A stretch of 15,775 bases of DNA from Bacteroidota bacterium (GTDB taxonomy: Bacteria; Bacteroidota; Bacteroidia; Bacteroidales; Bacteroidaceae). The position numbers and the translations under genes were made by a program. The notes beneath the pieces are model-generated. The model did no database searches, was not told where the DNA came from, and worked only from the letters and a program-made list of their open reading frames with translations. Positions 15,508-15,775 of this stretch are shown in pieces (position 1 is the first letter of the stretch; each line of letters opens with the position of its first letter). The DNA is taken from the NCBI GenBank assembly GCA_023458215.1, contig JAEXAJ010000019.1, positions 1 through 15,775 on the forward strand, given 5' to 3'.

Positions 15508-15546
15508 TAAAATGTTGTTTACTTATAGATCACTTAAACAACGGTA

Positions 15547-15589
15547 GTCTAAAAAGGTTTGTTTATTCTCTATACAAATCTTCTTAGAC
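15547..15589 (-). other. Hairpin in the rpmF-fabH intergenic region
   Basis: Arms 15547-15562 and 15574-15589 are complementary at 14 of 16 positions around an 11-nt loop; on the minus-strand RNA one of the two mismatches becomes a G-U pair. No U run follows, so it is probably not an intrinsic terminator. It could instead be an RNA-processing or stability element separating rpmF from fabH. Confidence 0.5.
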
Positions 15590-15633
15590 ACCCGATATTC
15601 AAGTATAAGTTTTAGTCAAAAACCAGCTGTAAT

Positions 15634-15775
15634 TTAAACAGCAGCTTCCTTTTCAATTGCAAGCTTACCTCTGTAGTAACCACATGCGCCACATACAGTA
15701 TGATATACATGCCATTCACCGCAGTTCGGGCAAATAGCCAATGTAGGAGCTACTGCCTTATCATGAGTTCTTCTC
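15634..15775 (-). CDS. rpmF: 50S ribosomal protein L32, C-terminal 46 residues (runs off right edge)
   Basis: The frame is open from the window edge to TAA at 15634-15636. The visible part begins with RRTHDKAVAP, the conserved L32 core. It carries a four-cysteine zinc site: CPNC (Cys14/Cys17 of the second-Arg-based numbering) and CGAC about ten residues later. The C-terminus is KEAAV. L32 of this group is about 60 aa, so roughly 15 N-terminal residues lie outside. It is a small structural protein of the large subunit near the peptidyl-transferase exit region. It is the first visible gene of the rpmF-fabH-era-der block. Confidence 0.96.
   Translation of the reverse strand, partial: RRTHDKAVAPTLAICPNCGEWHVYHTVCGACGYYRGKLAIEKEAAV

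Overview
The window looks like chromosomal core DNA from a Bacteroides-type bacterium (order Bacteroidales). The evidence is protein sequence character (for example the trigger factor with a divergent middle domain, and the periplasmic-TPR histidine kinase), the gene orders tig-clpP-clpX-recQ and rpmF-fabH-era-der, and several intergenic matches to the Bacteroides promoter form TTTG-N19-21-TAnnTTTG. Species cannot be fixed from sequence reading alone.

Left block (1-4670, minus strand): a protein quality-control cluster, tig (trigger factor), clpP and clpX, followed by recQ, which runs off the left edge. A consensus promoter precedes tig. A hairpin terminator or attenuator lies between tig and clpP, and recQ has its own candidate promoter. 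Trigger factor handles nascent chains; ClpX unfolds and ClpP degrades proteins that fail.

Centre-left (4583-5939): about 1.2-1.35 kb without a recognisable large gene. It holds a 32-bp perfect inverted repeat built from 9-bp units and a G+C-richer island (about 47% G+C by hand count over 5101-5580, against roughly 25% in sampled flanking lines). The island contains a four-copy 22-nt tandem repeat, a 16-bp inverted repeat and scattered TTCAGCC words. A possible 53-codon ORF sits at its right edge. A small single-RRM RNA-binding protein gene follows, ending at a 32-bp palindromic bidirectional terminator.

Centre (6256-8597): lptB (LPS-export ATPase, minus) is divergent from mlaE-mlaF (lipid-transport ABC permease and ATPase, plus). 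They are separated by a short control region whose two TACATTTG -7 boxes form a perfect inverted repeat. Both units serve the outer membrane.

Centre-right (8598-11855): a two-component pair, a TPR-containing hybrid-free histidine kinase followed 5 nt later by a NarL-type response regulator. Downstream of it, convergent with mlaF, is a candidate small RNA unit on the minus strand.

Right block (11856-15775, minus strand): rpmF (partial), fabH, era, der and a small secreted or envelope protein of unknown function. Ribosome parts, ribosome-assembly GTPases and fatty-acid initiation are grouped here, with a strong hairpin terminator between fabH and era.

I saw no phage, insertion sequence, CRISPR array, tRNA or rRNA. 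Most genes are ordinary housekeeping; the interest lies in the intergenic DNA.
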